From Diadophis punctatus similis (Eukaryota > Chordata > Lepidosauria > Squamata > Dipsadidae), in NCBI GenBank assembly GCA_023053685.1, contig JALIGW010000016.1:15042973-15106972 (forward strand): 64,000 nt of DNA, written 5' to 3'. The notes under the pieces are model-generated. The model searched no databases, was not told the DNA's origin, and saw only the letters and a program-made list of their open reading frames with translations. Below, piece by piece: positions 1-9,076 of the stretch; position 1 is the stretch's first letter; each line of letters opens with the position of its first letter. A program made the translations under genes and the position numbers.

Positions 1-63
1 ATTCTGCGCCTTGAAACAAATCCAATATCGAAATTATTCCTACACTGGGCTACGTAGGAATCA

Positions 64-223
64 TTTTCTTCCATTCAATTATGGCTGATTCTTGGAGGCT
101 ACCTGGACAAATCCCTGCAGTTTTCTTGGCAAAGTTTATTTATTTATTTATTTATTTAATTCAATTATGTCTGATTCTTGGAGGCTACCTGGACAAATCC
201 CTGCAGTTTTCTTGGCAAAGTTT
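64..223 (-). mobile_element. SINE-B fragment, 3' part, carrying an 86-bp tandem duplication
   Basis: The stretch reads as the middle of a tRNA-derived SINE-B copy in reverse ('ggacaaatccctgcagtttt' type). The same segment occurs twice, at 74-159 and 160-245, in direct tandem. The rest of the same SINE continues at 773-935, beyond an inserted LINE. Family assignment is from recall of the squamate consensus; the duplication and the split are seen directly. Confidence 0.6.

Positions 224-245
<22 letters not shown>
74..245. repeat. 86-bp tandem duplication
   Basis: Two copies with a period of 86 bases, nearly identical. Both include the SINE-B piece plus the start of the (TTTA)n tail that belongs to the LINE inserted at 224, so the duplication is younger than that insertion. 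Confidence 0.8.
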
Positions 246-307
<62 letters not shown>

Positions 308-772
308 TTATTTATTTATTTATTATTTGTTTGTTTTTATTTATTTTGTCAACACGTGTACAAGATAACAGGTATGATATAAACATAAACAAAAGCAAAG
401 TATGTATAGGTAAAATTAGACAATAGGACAGAAGGACAGGGATGGTAGGCACGATGGTGCACTTATGCACGCCCCTTACAGACCTCTTAGGAATGGGGTG
501 AGGTCGACTGTAGACAGTCTAAGGTTAAAGTTTTTGGGGTTTGGGGAAGAAACCACAGAGTCAGGTAGTGCATTCCAGGCATTGATCACTCTGTTGCTGA
601 AGTCATATTTTCTGCAGTCGAGTTTCGAGCGGTTTACATTGAGTTTGAATCTATTGTGTGCTCGTGTATTGTTGCGGTTGAAGCTGTAGTATTCATTGAC
701 AGGTAGGACATTGTGGCAGATGATTTTATGAACTACAGTACATTTAGATCAGATCGAAGGCGACATAGCTCT
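224..772 (-). mobile_element. non-LTR retrotransposon 3' end inserted in SINE-B
   Basis: On the minus strand a frame from about 735 to 492 encodes the C-terminus of a LINE ORF2-like protein, with the typical spacing of 'YDFSNRVINAWNALPDSVV' followed by a stop. A short 3' UTR and an (AAAT)n tail (224-335) follow. It is flanked by the 6-bp direct repeat aagttt (218-223 and 773-778), consistent with insertion into the SINE. Truncated at its 5' end. The clade (CR1/Rex-like) is a guess. A second copy of the 3' end lies at 18298-18514. Confidence 0.7.
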
Positions 773-935
773 AAGTTTTCTGGAAGTGATTTGCCATTGT
801 TTCCTTCCTAAGGCAAGGAGAAAGTGATCGGCCCAAGGTCATCCAGCTAGCTTAGTGCCTAAGGCTGGAGTAAACTCACAGTCTCTTGGTTTCTAGCCTG
901 AAGCCTAAAACCATTACATCTAACTGGTTAAAATA
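773..935 (-). mobile_element. SINE-B, 5' part
   Basis: Continuation of the SINE interrupted at 223. It contains the reverse of the tRNA-like head, ending near 'acatctaactggttaaaat'. No gene. Confidence 0.55.
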
Positions 936-1165
936 CTGTGGGATTTCCAAATACAACCTGATTAAAATCTTGGCTTATAACACCCCAGATTTAACTATGG
1001 TTGAAAAGAAGAAAGTGTCGGGTTCCAACTCCCAGTGGGGAAAATGGATGTTTAACTGGAGATGGTATCACAGTTTGCTTTGCCTCATGGTTATTGGGGG
1101 GGGGGAGTGTTTCTTCCTCCAGATTTAAGAAGGAAACTTCAAATCGACCCAACTGTCCTCCAGAC

Positions 1166-1276
1166 CAGGGGTCTCCAACCTTGGCAACTTTAAGACTTGT
1201 GGACTTCAATTCCCAGAATTTAACTCTGGGAGTTAAAGTCCACAAGTCTTAAAGTTGCCAAGGTTAGAGACCCCTG
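1166..1276. mobile_element. hAT-I palindromic MITE, 111 bp
   Basis: Perfect 8-bp target duplication ctccagac at 1158-1165 and 1277-1284. The two halves are inverted copies of each other (CAGGGGTCTCCAACC at one end, its complement at the other). Non-coding foldback element. This is one of two hAT-I copies whose target lacks a central TA. Confidence 0.85.
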
Positions 1277-1292
1277 CTCCAGACTGTTGTTC

Positions 1293-1622
1293 TGTCACGA
1301 AGTGAATATTGTCAGTTGTATGTCTATGCAGGGTGATGCACCCCTATCCTAATATTATGGTATATTCCAATACAAGCAGAACACGTGATATGATGTGTAC
1401 GCATGTGTGCATTCCTAAGCCACCATTAATTTCTCTTCTGCCTTAGCTCTTGACCTGAACGGTCGTGTTTCTTAGCAAAGATGTAATTATTCAGGATTTA
1501 TTGTTTTTGTACTGAAATAAATATTTTCTATTAGACTTTTAATCTCGGCTTTATTTCTAACTGTCTGAATTCCAAGTAAAGATCCAAATCGCCTCTATGA
1601 GATTTTATTCTCATCCTTAACA
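1293..1622 (+). mobile_element. solo LTR, family shared with 24846-25184
   Basis: 330 bp, starts TGTCAC and ends TTAACA, flanked by the 5-bp duplication tgttc (1288-1292, 1623-1627). A polyadenylation-like 'aataaatattttc' lies near the end. No internal retrotransposon sequence is left, as expected after LTR-LTR recombination. Whether it is gypsy or ERV cannot be told from the LTR. Confidence 0.8.
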
Positions 1623-1776
1623 TGTTCCTCATGAGAAAGTAACGGAAATGGCAGTTTCTTTGGCTGGTGAGTTGAGTGGCAGGGAGGCAGGGTCTTTCAT
1701 CAAGTTAATAGCTGTCATGCAGCCTAAATTATGGACACTAGAACCAACATTCCTCAATTCTAAGACATTTTTAGAT

Positions 1777-1900
1777 CAATGTTACTCGCCCTTAGCAACT
1801 TTAAGATATGCGGACTTCAACTCCCAGAATTCCCCAGCCAGCACTGAAAATTTCAGAGCTGAAATCCACATATCTTAAATTTGCCAAGATTGAGAAACAG
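1777..1900. mobile_element. hAT-I MITE, 124 bp
   Basis: Flanked by ttttagat at 1769-1776 and 1901-1908. Imperfect inverted arms containing the 'acttcaactcccagaatt' motif shared with copies at 7573, 34394, 48698 and 51657. Confidence 0.8.
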
Positions 1901-2015
1901 TTTTAGATTATACTTTCGTCTTCAGTTAAAAAAATACTTTGTTCAGATATAGGTGAGTGTTTCTTTGGTGATTTTTGTTATTTCTGGAATGGTAATAGTT
2001 AGAAATGTGTGAGAA

Positions 2016-2055
2016 TTTTTACTGACTTTTGCTTATTTTTACTGACTTTTGCTTA
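2016..2055. repeat. 20-bp tandem repeat, two copies
   Basis: The unit beginning tttttactgac is repeated twice directly upstream of a SINE 5' end. Confidence 0.8.
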
Positions 2056-2072
2056 TTTGCTTTTAACCACTG

Positions 2073-2322
2073 AGCCGAGGTGGCGCAGTGGTTAAAAGCA
2101 GCACTGCAACCTACTTCAGCTGGCTGCTAGTTCAGCAGGTCAGCGGTTCAAATCTCACCGGCTCAAGGTTGACTCAGCCTTCCATCCTTCTGAGGTCGGT
2201 AAAATGAGGACCCAGATTGTTGGGGGCAATATGCTGAACTCTGTAAACGGCTTAGAGAGGGCTGTAAAGCACTATGAAGCGGTATATAAGTCTAAGTGCT
2301 ATTGCTATTGCTATTGCTATTG
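2073..2322 (+). mobile_element. SINE-A, tRNA-derived
   Basis: Box A-like GGTGGCGCAGTGGTTA and box B-like GGTTCAAATCTC mark the RNA polymerase III promoter of the tRNA-like head. The body runs to 'gcggtatataag' and a (CTATTG)n tail. The 14 bases before it (2059-2072) are the exact reverse complement of 2086-2099 inside its head. Confidence 0.85.
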
Positions 2323-2339
2323 TCTTACAAAAAACTGAG

Positions 2340-2960
2340 AAATTTAAAAGATTAAAATATTTAAATGGAAAGAAATAACTTTTCTTTTTTGAAAAGATGA
2401 ATAGAAAGAACCTCTTGGTGGGAAAGCTGTCTTATTATCAGTTGTAAAACAAAACCTTGAAGGCTGATTATCAAAGCACAAGATGCCTACTTTAAAGAAA
2501 ATATTTGATTTATGGGTCTGTGAAGGGCTTGGACTTTTTAACACTTTGCTGGAACTAGGAGTTACTACTGAAGATGAACAAATCCCTCTTGAGACAGCAG
2601 AGATGGACACACTGGGTTTACAAATGCAATTGGATGGCCATTTAAAAATTGAAAAAGACGTTATAGATTACTCTTTCCAATTGTAATATAAGAGATTTAT
2701 TGGGAGACTACTTCACAGAAACTACAAGTGAACTTGGAAGCTGATATTTGTGAGAGAAAATCAAACATCAAAATCACAAAATCAGAGAGAAAAGGAAAAG
2801 ATGCTGCAAGAAAACGGGAGCCATAACTTTATTTGCAGGATTTAAGGATGGCTGGGAAGAAGCGAAAAAAATAGATTTAGAATTCAAAATGATTTGTATA
2901 CTTCTGGTATACAAAAATTCTGGTCAGGAATTACGAATATCTGGTCATCTCTAACCTGAT
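2340..2960 (+). pseudogene. decayed retroelement-like coding remnant, unidentified
   Basis: An open stretch at 2483-2683 codes for a plausible acidic peptide (residues 'ETAEMDTLGLQMQLDGHLKI'). Past a stop, further protein-like reading continues to about 2940 in other frames. This looks like a broken LINE ORF, but I do not recognise the family. No splice signals, promoter or conserved motif support a host gene. Confidence 0.3.
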
Positions 2961-3468
2961 CCAGATCTCTGTACACACAAATAATTATCAGAAGGGAGCG
3001 AGCAGAGATAGATATCTTTGCACGCAAAAGAACTCATTCGTAGGCTTCTACTTTTTATTTTTTAAATGCTGATGCAGCCCCATCCACTCTGCACAAAACA
3101 CTGTTTAGCAGGAGCCAGAATGCCTTTCCTTCCTTCCAGCTTGCTCTGTCGAAACCTAATTATTTTATAGTGTCTATCTTTTTGAAAAGAGGATAAATAA
3201 TGCAAAATATCAGTTATATTTATTCTATTGCCTGGTTCACACATTTTGCTACATTATGTTGCTGTCAGGTTTCAGCTCAGCATGATGCATGAACCTATTA
3301 TGGCTTAGCATTCTATGCAGGGGGGAAAAGCCTCCACGGCTTGTGCAACGAAGTATTATTTTAAAATGGTTTATCCCTTATGTTTGAATGCAATCCATGT
3401 ACAAAGGTTAGGTATGAGGCCCTGGATGTACTATTTTTGTTCTGAAACATTTTATACATGGTCTAAAG
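2961..3468. other. no recognisable feature
   Basis: AT-rich single-copy-looking DNA, downstream of the second DEUP1 coding exon. Short frames only, none with a recognisable domain. Another DEUP1 exon was looked for here and not found. Confidence 0.5.
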
Positions 3469-3951
3469 CAGGTGTCAGCAACCTGCGGCTCCGGAGCCGC
3501 ATGCGGCTCTTTGGGCCCTCTGCTGTGGCTCCCTGTCGGGTGATCCCATCACTGGCTGGCCCCGCCCTTCGTCCTCCTCTCCCAGTCACTCCTCACCTGG
3601 CCTGAGAAGGTAAGGGTGACGGTGGGGGATGGAGAAGAGGCCAGGGCAGAGACAGAGACAGAGAGAGGGGGAGAGAGAGACATAGAGAGATACAGAGTGA
3701 GTGGGGAGAGAGGGAGGGAGATAGAGAGAGCAATGTCAAAAGGGTTTCGTGGTTCCCTGTGTTTTTTAACAACCGGTTCTCTGCCCTAATGACCAGCTGG
3801 GTAGGTGTGGCTTGGGGGGGTCATGTGACTGGTGGAAGTGAGTGACATTGAGTTGGCCACACCCACCCAGGTTTTGTGGCTCCCGGTATTTTATTTTCTG
3901 TGGGAAATTGGTCCAAATGGCTCTATGGGTGTTTAAGGTTGCAGACTCCTG
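3469..3951. mobile_element. hAT-I non-autonomous element, 483 bp
   Basis: Exact 8-bp duplication gtctaaag at 3461-3468 and 3952-3959. Termini CAGGTGTCAGCAACC and its inverted counterpart. Related to the element at 62623 ('cggctctttgggcc' internal motif). It holds a (GA)n-rich tract at 3645-3732 and no transposase frame. Confidence 0.85.
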
Positions 3952-3981
3952 GTCTAAAGGAAAAGGTTCCCCCATAAATGC

Positions 3982-4297
3982 ATGCTAGTCATTTCTGACT
4001 CTAGGGGGCAGTGCTCATCTCCGTTTCTAAGCCGAAGAGCCAGCGTTGTCCGAAGACGTCTCCATGGTCACGTGGCATGACTAAACGCCGAAGGCGCATG
4101 GAGCGCTGTTATCTTCCCACCAAAGTGGTCCCTATTTTTCTACTTGCATTTTTAATGTACTTTCAAACTAACAAGAAGCTGGGACAAGTAACGGGAACTC
4201 ACTCCGTTACGCGGCACCAGGGATTCGAACCGCCGAACTGCCGACCTTTCTGATCGACAAGCTCAGCGTCTTAGCCATTGAGCCACTGCATCCCTTG
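3982..4297 (-). mobile_element. Sauria SINE
   Basis: Reverse copy of the element seen intact at 46115-46472. The tRNA-like head with 'gattcgaaccgccgaa' lies at the right and the BovB-like tail 'ctagtcatttctgactctag' at the left. More diverged than the 46 kb copy. Confidence 0.8.
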
Positions 4298-4371
4298 ATA
4301 CATGATCTATTAAACTTTTTTTTAAAATCCAGAAAGATCAGGAAAATATTGCTGAGAGAAGGGCGATATAT

Positions 4372-4417
4372 CTGTCTGCCTGCCTGCCTGCCTGCCTGCC
4401 TTCTCTCTCTCTCTCTG
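4372..4417. repeat. (TGCC)n then (CT)n microsatellite
   Basis: About six TGCC units followed by seven to eight CT units. Confidence 0.9.
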
Positions 4418-4567
4418 TGCGCACACCAGCTGGATAGTGTAGTGTTTAGAGAGCCACTTTTCACATAGGATACCAGGGTGTGAATCCTGGCTTACCAATA
4501 GGTATCCTTCGGCAAAGACATCCTAATACTTCACCTGACTGCCTCAGACACAAGAGTGACACAAACT

Positions 4568-4867
4568 AGAAGAATTCTGGGAGTTGAAGTTCACAAGTCA
4601 TAAAAGGGCCTTAGTTAGCGCTCCTTGGTGCTCTCTGAGCTTGCTTGTTTCCTTGCAGACGTTTCATTACCCAAACTAGGTAACATCATCAGTGCTAGTC
4701 TAGTTTGCCAGTGCTAGTCATCAGCAGACAAGCACTGATGATGTTACCTAGTGTGGGTAATGAAACGTCTGCAAGAAAGCAAGAAAGCTCAGAGAGCACC
4801 AAGGACCCCACATTTCAACCTTGAGCTACAAACTTTCTCCTTTAAGGGCCATAGTTCCCCACCCCTG
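4568..4867. mobile_element. hAT-I MITE, part, split by a Penelope-like insertion
   Basis: The left piece (4568-4616, 'gaattctgggagttgaag') and right piece ending CCACCCCTG at 4867 belong to one MITE. The middle is occupied by 4617-4840. The left terminus is lost. Confidence 0.6.
4617..4840. mobile_element. Penelope-like hairpin insertion
   Basis: Arms of about 76 bp (4619-4698 and 4731-4806) are inverted copies of one sequence containing 'gtaatgaaacgtctgcaag', which I recognise as the 3' region of vertebrate Penelope-like elements. Flanked by a 16-bp imperfect direct repeat (4601-4616 and 4841-4856, 13 of 16 identical). The inverted arrangement and long target duplication match the element at 51790-52258. 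Confidence 0.6.
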
Positions 4868-5009
4868 CTAAACCCTTAACAAGGCTAAGATTTAGATTTC
4901 AACATAGATAAAATGATTGGGCATAAGATAGTGACGGGGGTGAAGTATCAAAGAGAGAAAGTCCCTCATGAATTAAGATCTTCTTCTATGTACTATGTAT
5001 TGTCTATGT

Positions 5010-5145
5010 CACGGGTATCAAATTCACTGTGTCACGTTGCCGTCATGTGACATTATTGTGATGTTTTTTTCCCTTCGCGGAGCTGGGATGGGCGTGGCCT
5101 GCGTGTGACGAATCCGGCCTGCGGGCCACCAGTTTGACACCCCTG
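5010..5145. mobile_element. hAT-I MITE, 136 bp
   Basis: Degenerate 8-bp duplication gtctatgt / ctctacgt (5002-5009, 5146-5153). Ends 'gggtatcaaattc' and 'agtttgacacccctg'. Same family as 52721-52855. Confidence 0.7.
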
Positions 5146-5351
5146 CTCTACGTAGTCCATGTTGTTTCCTTGGCAACAACAAGTCAAAATGGCTACCCAA
5201 TCTACTTATTCTTCAAGCCTGGGACTTCCTCTGGACTTCCATCCCGCAACTGAACTAATCTGTTCATCTTTTTTAAGATCATCCAAGGCAAATCATTGCA
5301 TAGCCCCTCCCGTTCAGTGCGATATTCACAATATAAATGATGCAACATTAC

Positions 5352-5523
5352 CTCTTGACCTTTCTGATCTAATTTGCTTTGGGCACTTGCTAACTCTTGA
5401 TCCCGGATAGTCATTCTTGCTTCCAATCCCTGCATCCTCTTTTCCCATTCCAGTTTCTTCTTGTTTACCATTATGTCGATCTGGTGCATTAGTTGTTGAA
5501 GTTCAGCATCACAAGGGATAGAT
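5352..5523 (-). CDS. DEUP1: DEUP1 coding exon (deuterosome assembly protein 1), second coding exon
   Basis: DEUP1 is a coiled-coil paralogue of CEP63 that builds the deuterosome, the platform for mass centriole production in multiciliated cells. This 172-base exon encodes 'DAELQQLMHQIDIMV' followed by a coiled-coil-type stretch ending 'SKLDQKGQE'. These closely match the N-terminal region of DEUP1 as I know it; the 'LDQKGQE' end favours DEUP1 over CEP63. The acceptor 'ttgcttttag' and donor 'GAG|gtaatg' give one spare base at the start and a codon boundary at the end, fitting the upstream exon at 18784. Conservation continues to the splice sites and breaks off at them. A longer open frame (5202-5546) simply reads into both introns. 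Downstream exons are not in the window. Confidence 0.85.
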
Positions 5524-5667
5524 CTAAAAGCAACCATTCGTTTCATTCTTTAAAGCAAATTCAAACATGTAGAGAACCCGCATTTTATCTGGAAAATGAC
5601 AACTCTCCCTCTTCATTATTCTGTCTTTTTGTTTTGGACTTTGGAAAAGTTCTGCAAGGGAAGAATA

Positions 5668-6061
5668 CAGGTAGTCCTTGACTTACAATAGTTCATTTAG
5701 TGACCAAAGTTATAACAGCCCTAGAAAAAGTGACTTATATGGCCATTTTGCACAGTTACAACTTTTGCAGCACCCCCAGGGTCGTGCGATGAAAATTCAG
5801 AGGGTTGACAACTGGTTCACATTTATGACGATTGCTGTGTTCCAGGGTCATGTGATCCTCTTTTGTGACCTTCTAACAAGCAAAGACTATGGCGAAACCA
5901 GATTCACTTAACAGCTGTGTTACTAACTTAACAACTGCCGTGTTTCACTGAACAACTGTGGCAAGAAATGTTGTAAAATGGGGCAAAACTCACTTAACTA
6001 ATGTCTTACTAAACAACAGAACTTTGGGGTTCAATTGTGATCGTATGTTGAGGACTACCTG
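5668..6061 (-). mobile_element. Tg MITE
   Basis: Full length, 394 bp, TA on the left side and CA on the right. Termini CAGGTAGTCCTTGACTTAC and AGGACTACCTG. Lies about 145 bases upstream of the DEUP1 exon on its transcribed strand. Confidence 0.8.
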
Positions 6062-6452
6062 CATTTAGACACTGCTCATTTGCAAACTAAGACACTCAAG
6101 ACGATGTGTTCAGATTAAGCTTTTGGGTGCCACTGACTAAGTCAAACAAAAGTAAATATTGTAACTTGTTCACCAAGGGATCATCCGCCCAGCTGCGTCG
6201 CCTGGCTGCAAAATGCACCCCTTACTTTTTGCCACGTCCTCAAAATGGATCCTCCACCTTGTAGCTACATGAACGGGAAATGCCAAGATACTACTACAAA
6301 CTAATTTGCTAATAACTTTGATTTTGTTTCCCAACATACTTGAGAGAAAGTCACGCACAGATCAGCTAAACTAACCTACTTCTGAATTGCCTAGAATTGG
6401 GTTGAGCACCAAGAAACATTGCAGGTACAATTTAAATCGAATTTAAACTCTA
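6062..6452. other. no recognisable feature
   Basis: Intron 1 DNA of DEUP1 without detectable repeats, genes or motifs. Confidence 0.5.
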
Positions 6453-7079
6453 TGGGTAATTCTCGACTTATGACCCATTGCTTAACGACTATCTGAAGTT
6501 ATGACAGATTCAAAAAGAAGGTTACTTATGACCCAGCCTCAAAGTTACAACTGCCATACCACTTTTATGGTCAAGAGCCGAGGTGGCGCAGCGGTTAGAG
6601 GCAGGTACTGCAGGCCACTTTAGCTGACACTGATCCGCAGGTCAGCGGTTCAAATCTCACCGGCTCAAGGTTGACTCAGCCTTCCATCCTTCCGAGGTAG
6701 GTAAAATGAGGACCCAGATTGTTGGGGGCAATATAAATATACATTGCTTACTAGTGTAAACCGCTTAGAGAGTGCTTGCACTGTGAGGCGGTATATAAAT
6801 TTCACAAAATAAATAAATAAATAAATAAATTTGGCAATCAGCTCGCATTTATAACTGGTTGCAGCATTCCACAGTCACATGGCAAAAAATACCCATTGGA
6901 TAAACTGAATTCGGACTTATGTCCATGCGATTCGCTTAACAACTGCAGGACTCACTTAATGACCATCATAAAAATAGTTGTAAAATCAAGTCTGGTCAAA
7001 TAGTGACTCAACCCATGACCGCAAAGACTTATGACTAAAATCCTGAGCTCAATTGTAGTTGTAAGTCGAGGGCTTTGTG
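6453..7079 (-). mobile_element. diverged Tg-like MITE hosting a SINE-A
   Basis: The left end (6453-6573) and right end (6831-7079) together form a Tg relative flanked by TA; the SINE at 6574-6830 splits it. More diverged than the 31927 or 55196 copies. Confidence 0.65.
6574..6830 (+). mobile_element. SINE-A, (AAAT)n-tailed variant
   Basis: Intact A-box (GGTGGCGCAGCGGTTAG) and B-box (GGTTCAAATCTC). The tail is (AAAT)n instead of (CTATTG)n, like the copy at 35836. Inserted in a Tg-like element. Confidence 0.85.
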
Positions 7080-7564
7080 TAATAGGCCAAGGTTGTCCTT
7101 TTGACAGGAAAATAAATAAATAATCCCAAACTTCAGGGAGTCTCTTCTTGATGATGTACTATCCTACCATTTACACTAAAGCTTTTGAAGTAGCCCAATT
7201 AGATAACAATTAAAAATGTTTTTCAACAAGATTCCTTTGATGGGGGGACGAGGGTAGATGATCAAACTGTAAACCTTTTCCTAATTGGCAAGTTTATGCG
7301 TGCCAGAGTGTTAAAAAAAAGAAAATTCCTTTTTCTTTGACCAGGTTTGGAAAGTAATTTCAGCAAGTAATGAGAGTCAATTTAAAAAGCCCCTCCCTAA
7401 TGAAAAGTAGTTAGCCCCATCGTGGCTCCATAGCCTAATAAATGGAATCTTAAATTTGTCAGTATCAATTCAAGCCTTATAGTGCTAATTAACAAGCTGA
7501 TTGGCTTTTGCACCTGTAATAGTGACACAATATGATTTGCTTATTTGTGGTTTTCTGTATAAAT
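7080..7564. other. no recognisable feature
   Basis: AT-rich intronic DNA. No repeat family recognised. Confidence 0.5.
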
Positions 7565-7572
7565 CTCTAGAA

Positions 7573-7743
7573 GAGTGTTTCTCAATCTCAGCAACTTGAA
7601 GAAGTGTGGACTTCCATTCCCGATGATTCTGTGTTGCGATGTGTTGCAAGGTTACCAAGGCGATTGAATGTGTTTTTAATGGAGGAAAAATACTGGGAGT
7701 TGAAATCCATGTATCTTAAAGTTGCTGAGGCTGAGAAACACTG
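7573..7743. mobile_element. hAT-I MITE, 171 bp
   Basis: Exact 8-bp duplication ctctagaa at 7565-7572 and 7744-7751. Termini 'gagtgtttctcaatctc' and 'gaggctgagaaacactg'. The right duplication also serves as the left duplication of the next element. Confidence 0.85.
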
Positions 7744-7751
7744 CTCTAGAA

Positions 7752-8122
7752 CCGTGATGGCGAACCTATGGCACGGGTGCCACAAGTGGCACGCAGAGCC
7801 ATATCGGTGGGCACGCGAGCTCAGGTCCGGCGTGCATGTCTGCACCAGCCGGCTGATTTTCGGGCCTTCTGGGCCCACTGGGAGTCGGGAAACAGGCCTC
7901 CAGAGGGGGTAGGGAAGGCCGTTTTCGCCCTCCCCAGGCTCCTAGAAAGGCTCTGGAGCCTGGGGAGAGCGAAAAATGGGCGTGCCATTGCATGCTGGGA
8001 GCAGGGGGGTCATGCGTGCATGTGCGGGGGTGCATGGAATTATGAGTGGGCACGCACACACGTGATCCCCCGCATTCCCCCCCCCTTTTGGCACGCGAAC
8101 CAAAAAAGGTTCGCCATCACTG
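7752..8122. mobile_element. hAT-I element, 371 bp
   Basis: Termini CCGTGATGGCGAACC and GGTTCGCCATCACTG, flanked by ctctagaa on both sides (7744-7751, 8123-8130). Same family as 53158-53590. GC-rich interior, no transposase. Confidence 0.85.
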
Positions 8123-8152
8123 CTCTAGAACCTCCTTAGATTCTCAAGTATA

Positions 8153-8693
8153 TGTTTTGACCCAGCTCCCCAAACATGACAAACCCTCTGAAGTGAACTC
8201 AAAGATTCCTTTAATTAGGAGCGCCAGCAGCCCCGGCAAAAAGTTTCTCTCTCAACACAGGCTAACAAGTCCTGCCGTCCGAAAGATGAAAAGTTGTCTG
8301 CCACATCTATTCATCTCCACCCCCTGCCTTTTATCGCCAGAGCTAGCGTGTGGCTTCGCTAGCAACGGTGGCTCTTCCTTCCCCAGGATCGGCCCACGGA
8401 TTTCCATTGCTCTCCTCTCCTCTGCCTTCTGTGCATCCCGCATCAGGCACTGGACCCAGCTGTTCCTCCTCTTCCTCATCAGCCACCTCCAGACCTGGAG
8501 GCTGTTGATGCTCCATCTGAGGGCTGACGGACGGCCCAGGCTCCGCCTCTGTCTCTCTCTCTCTGCCAGCTCCACTCCCTCTTCCCCCTTGGAGCTCTCA
8601 GGTTGCCTTGATGCTGACCCTGACTCCCACGCCTCCTCCTCCTCCTCCTCTGATTCGGCTGCTGGAGGCGCCAGCGGCCGACAGGCCACAACA
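8153..8693 (-). mobile_element. solo LTR, 541 bp
   Basis: On the minus strand it starts TGTTGTGGCC and ends GGTCAAAACA. It has a TATA-like 'gataaaagg' and flanking gtata on the left (8148-8152). On the right gtat (8694-8697) is followed, after removal of the copia insertion, by a (13302), restoring gtata. Open frames across it (for example 8046-8714) are by-products of GC-rich low-complexity sequence. Confidence 0.75.
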
Positions 8694-8697
8694 GTAT

Positions 8698-8961
8698 TGT
8701 TGGAATATTCATGACTGGGAGAGCCATGTGATTGAGTCAGCCAATCAGGCTGAAGTGTTATTTGAGCATGTCCAGAAACTTAGCAAGAAGAAGGGTGTGG
8801 TTTACTCTGTCCACCATTATACTCCAGTATGAAAACATCTCAACATGTGATGAAACAAAGTGTGGTATTGTAAATGTTTTATTCTACTTATAAAGAAGTT
8901 ATTTGAATCAGCAAAATGCAGTTATCTTTTGAAGCTTCTGATTTATTGCGTAACTCTGACA
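8698..8961 (+). repeat. copia 5' LTR
   Basis: 264 bp, TGTTGGAATATT start and CTGACA end. Differs from the 3' LTR only at the thirteenth base (c here, a in the 3' LTR). A possible TATA box TATAAAG lies at 8889-8895. Confidence 0.95.
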
Positions 8962-8975
8962 GGTTATGGGCCCAG
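8962..8975 (+). promoter_or_regulatory. primer-binding site for initiator-Met tRNA (internal, anticodon arm)
   Basis: GGTTATGGGCCCAG directly abuts the 5' LTR. It is the reverse complement of the anticodon stem-loop of vertebrate initiator tRNA-Met (CTGGGCCCATAACC), not of the tRNA 3' end. Priming by a half-tRNA cut in the anticodon arm is known for Drosophila copia. Match seen; use in this species inferred. Confidence 0.85.
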
Positions 8976-9076
8976 GAATCGCTCAAGAAGTAAAGTAAAA
9001 CTGCATTGTAATTTAAAGCTGATAAGAAGCTGTCTGTGTTGTTAAAGGAACAGGCAGAGAAGAAAAATAAAGCAGG

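Noticed and set aside
2073..2160. tRNA gene
   Set aside because: The A- and B-box sequences belong to SINE heads, repeated at many sites with SINE bodies and tails and no tRNA 3' half.
5202..5546. 114-codon frame taken as a complete small gene
   Set aside because: Only 5352-5523 is conserved DEUP1 coding sequence with proper splice signals; the rest is intron read-through and the apparent start codon is intronic.
8046..8714. 222-codon plus frame and 145-codon minus frame
   Set aside because: They lie in a solo LTR and a hAT element and cross their boundaries; composition is low-complexity Ser/Glu.
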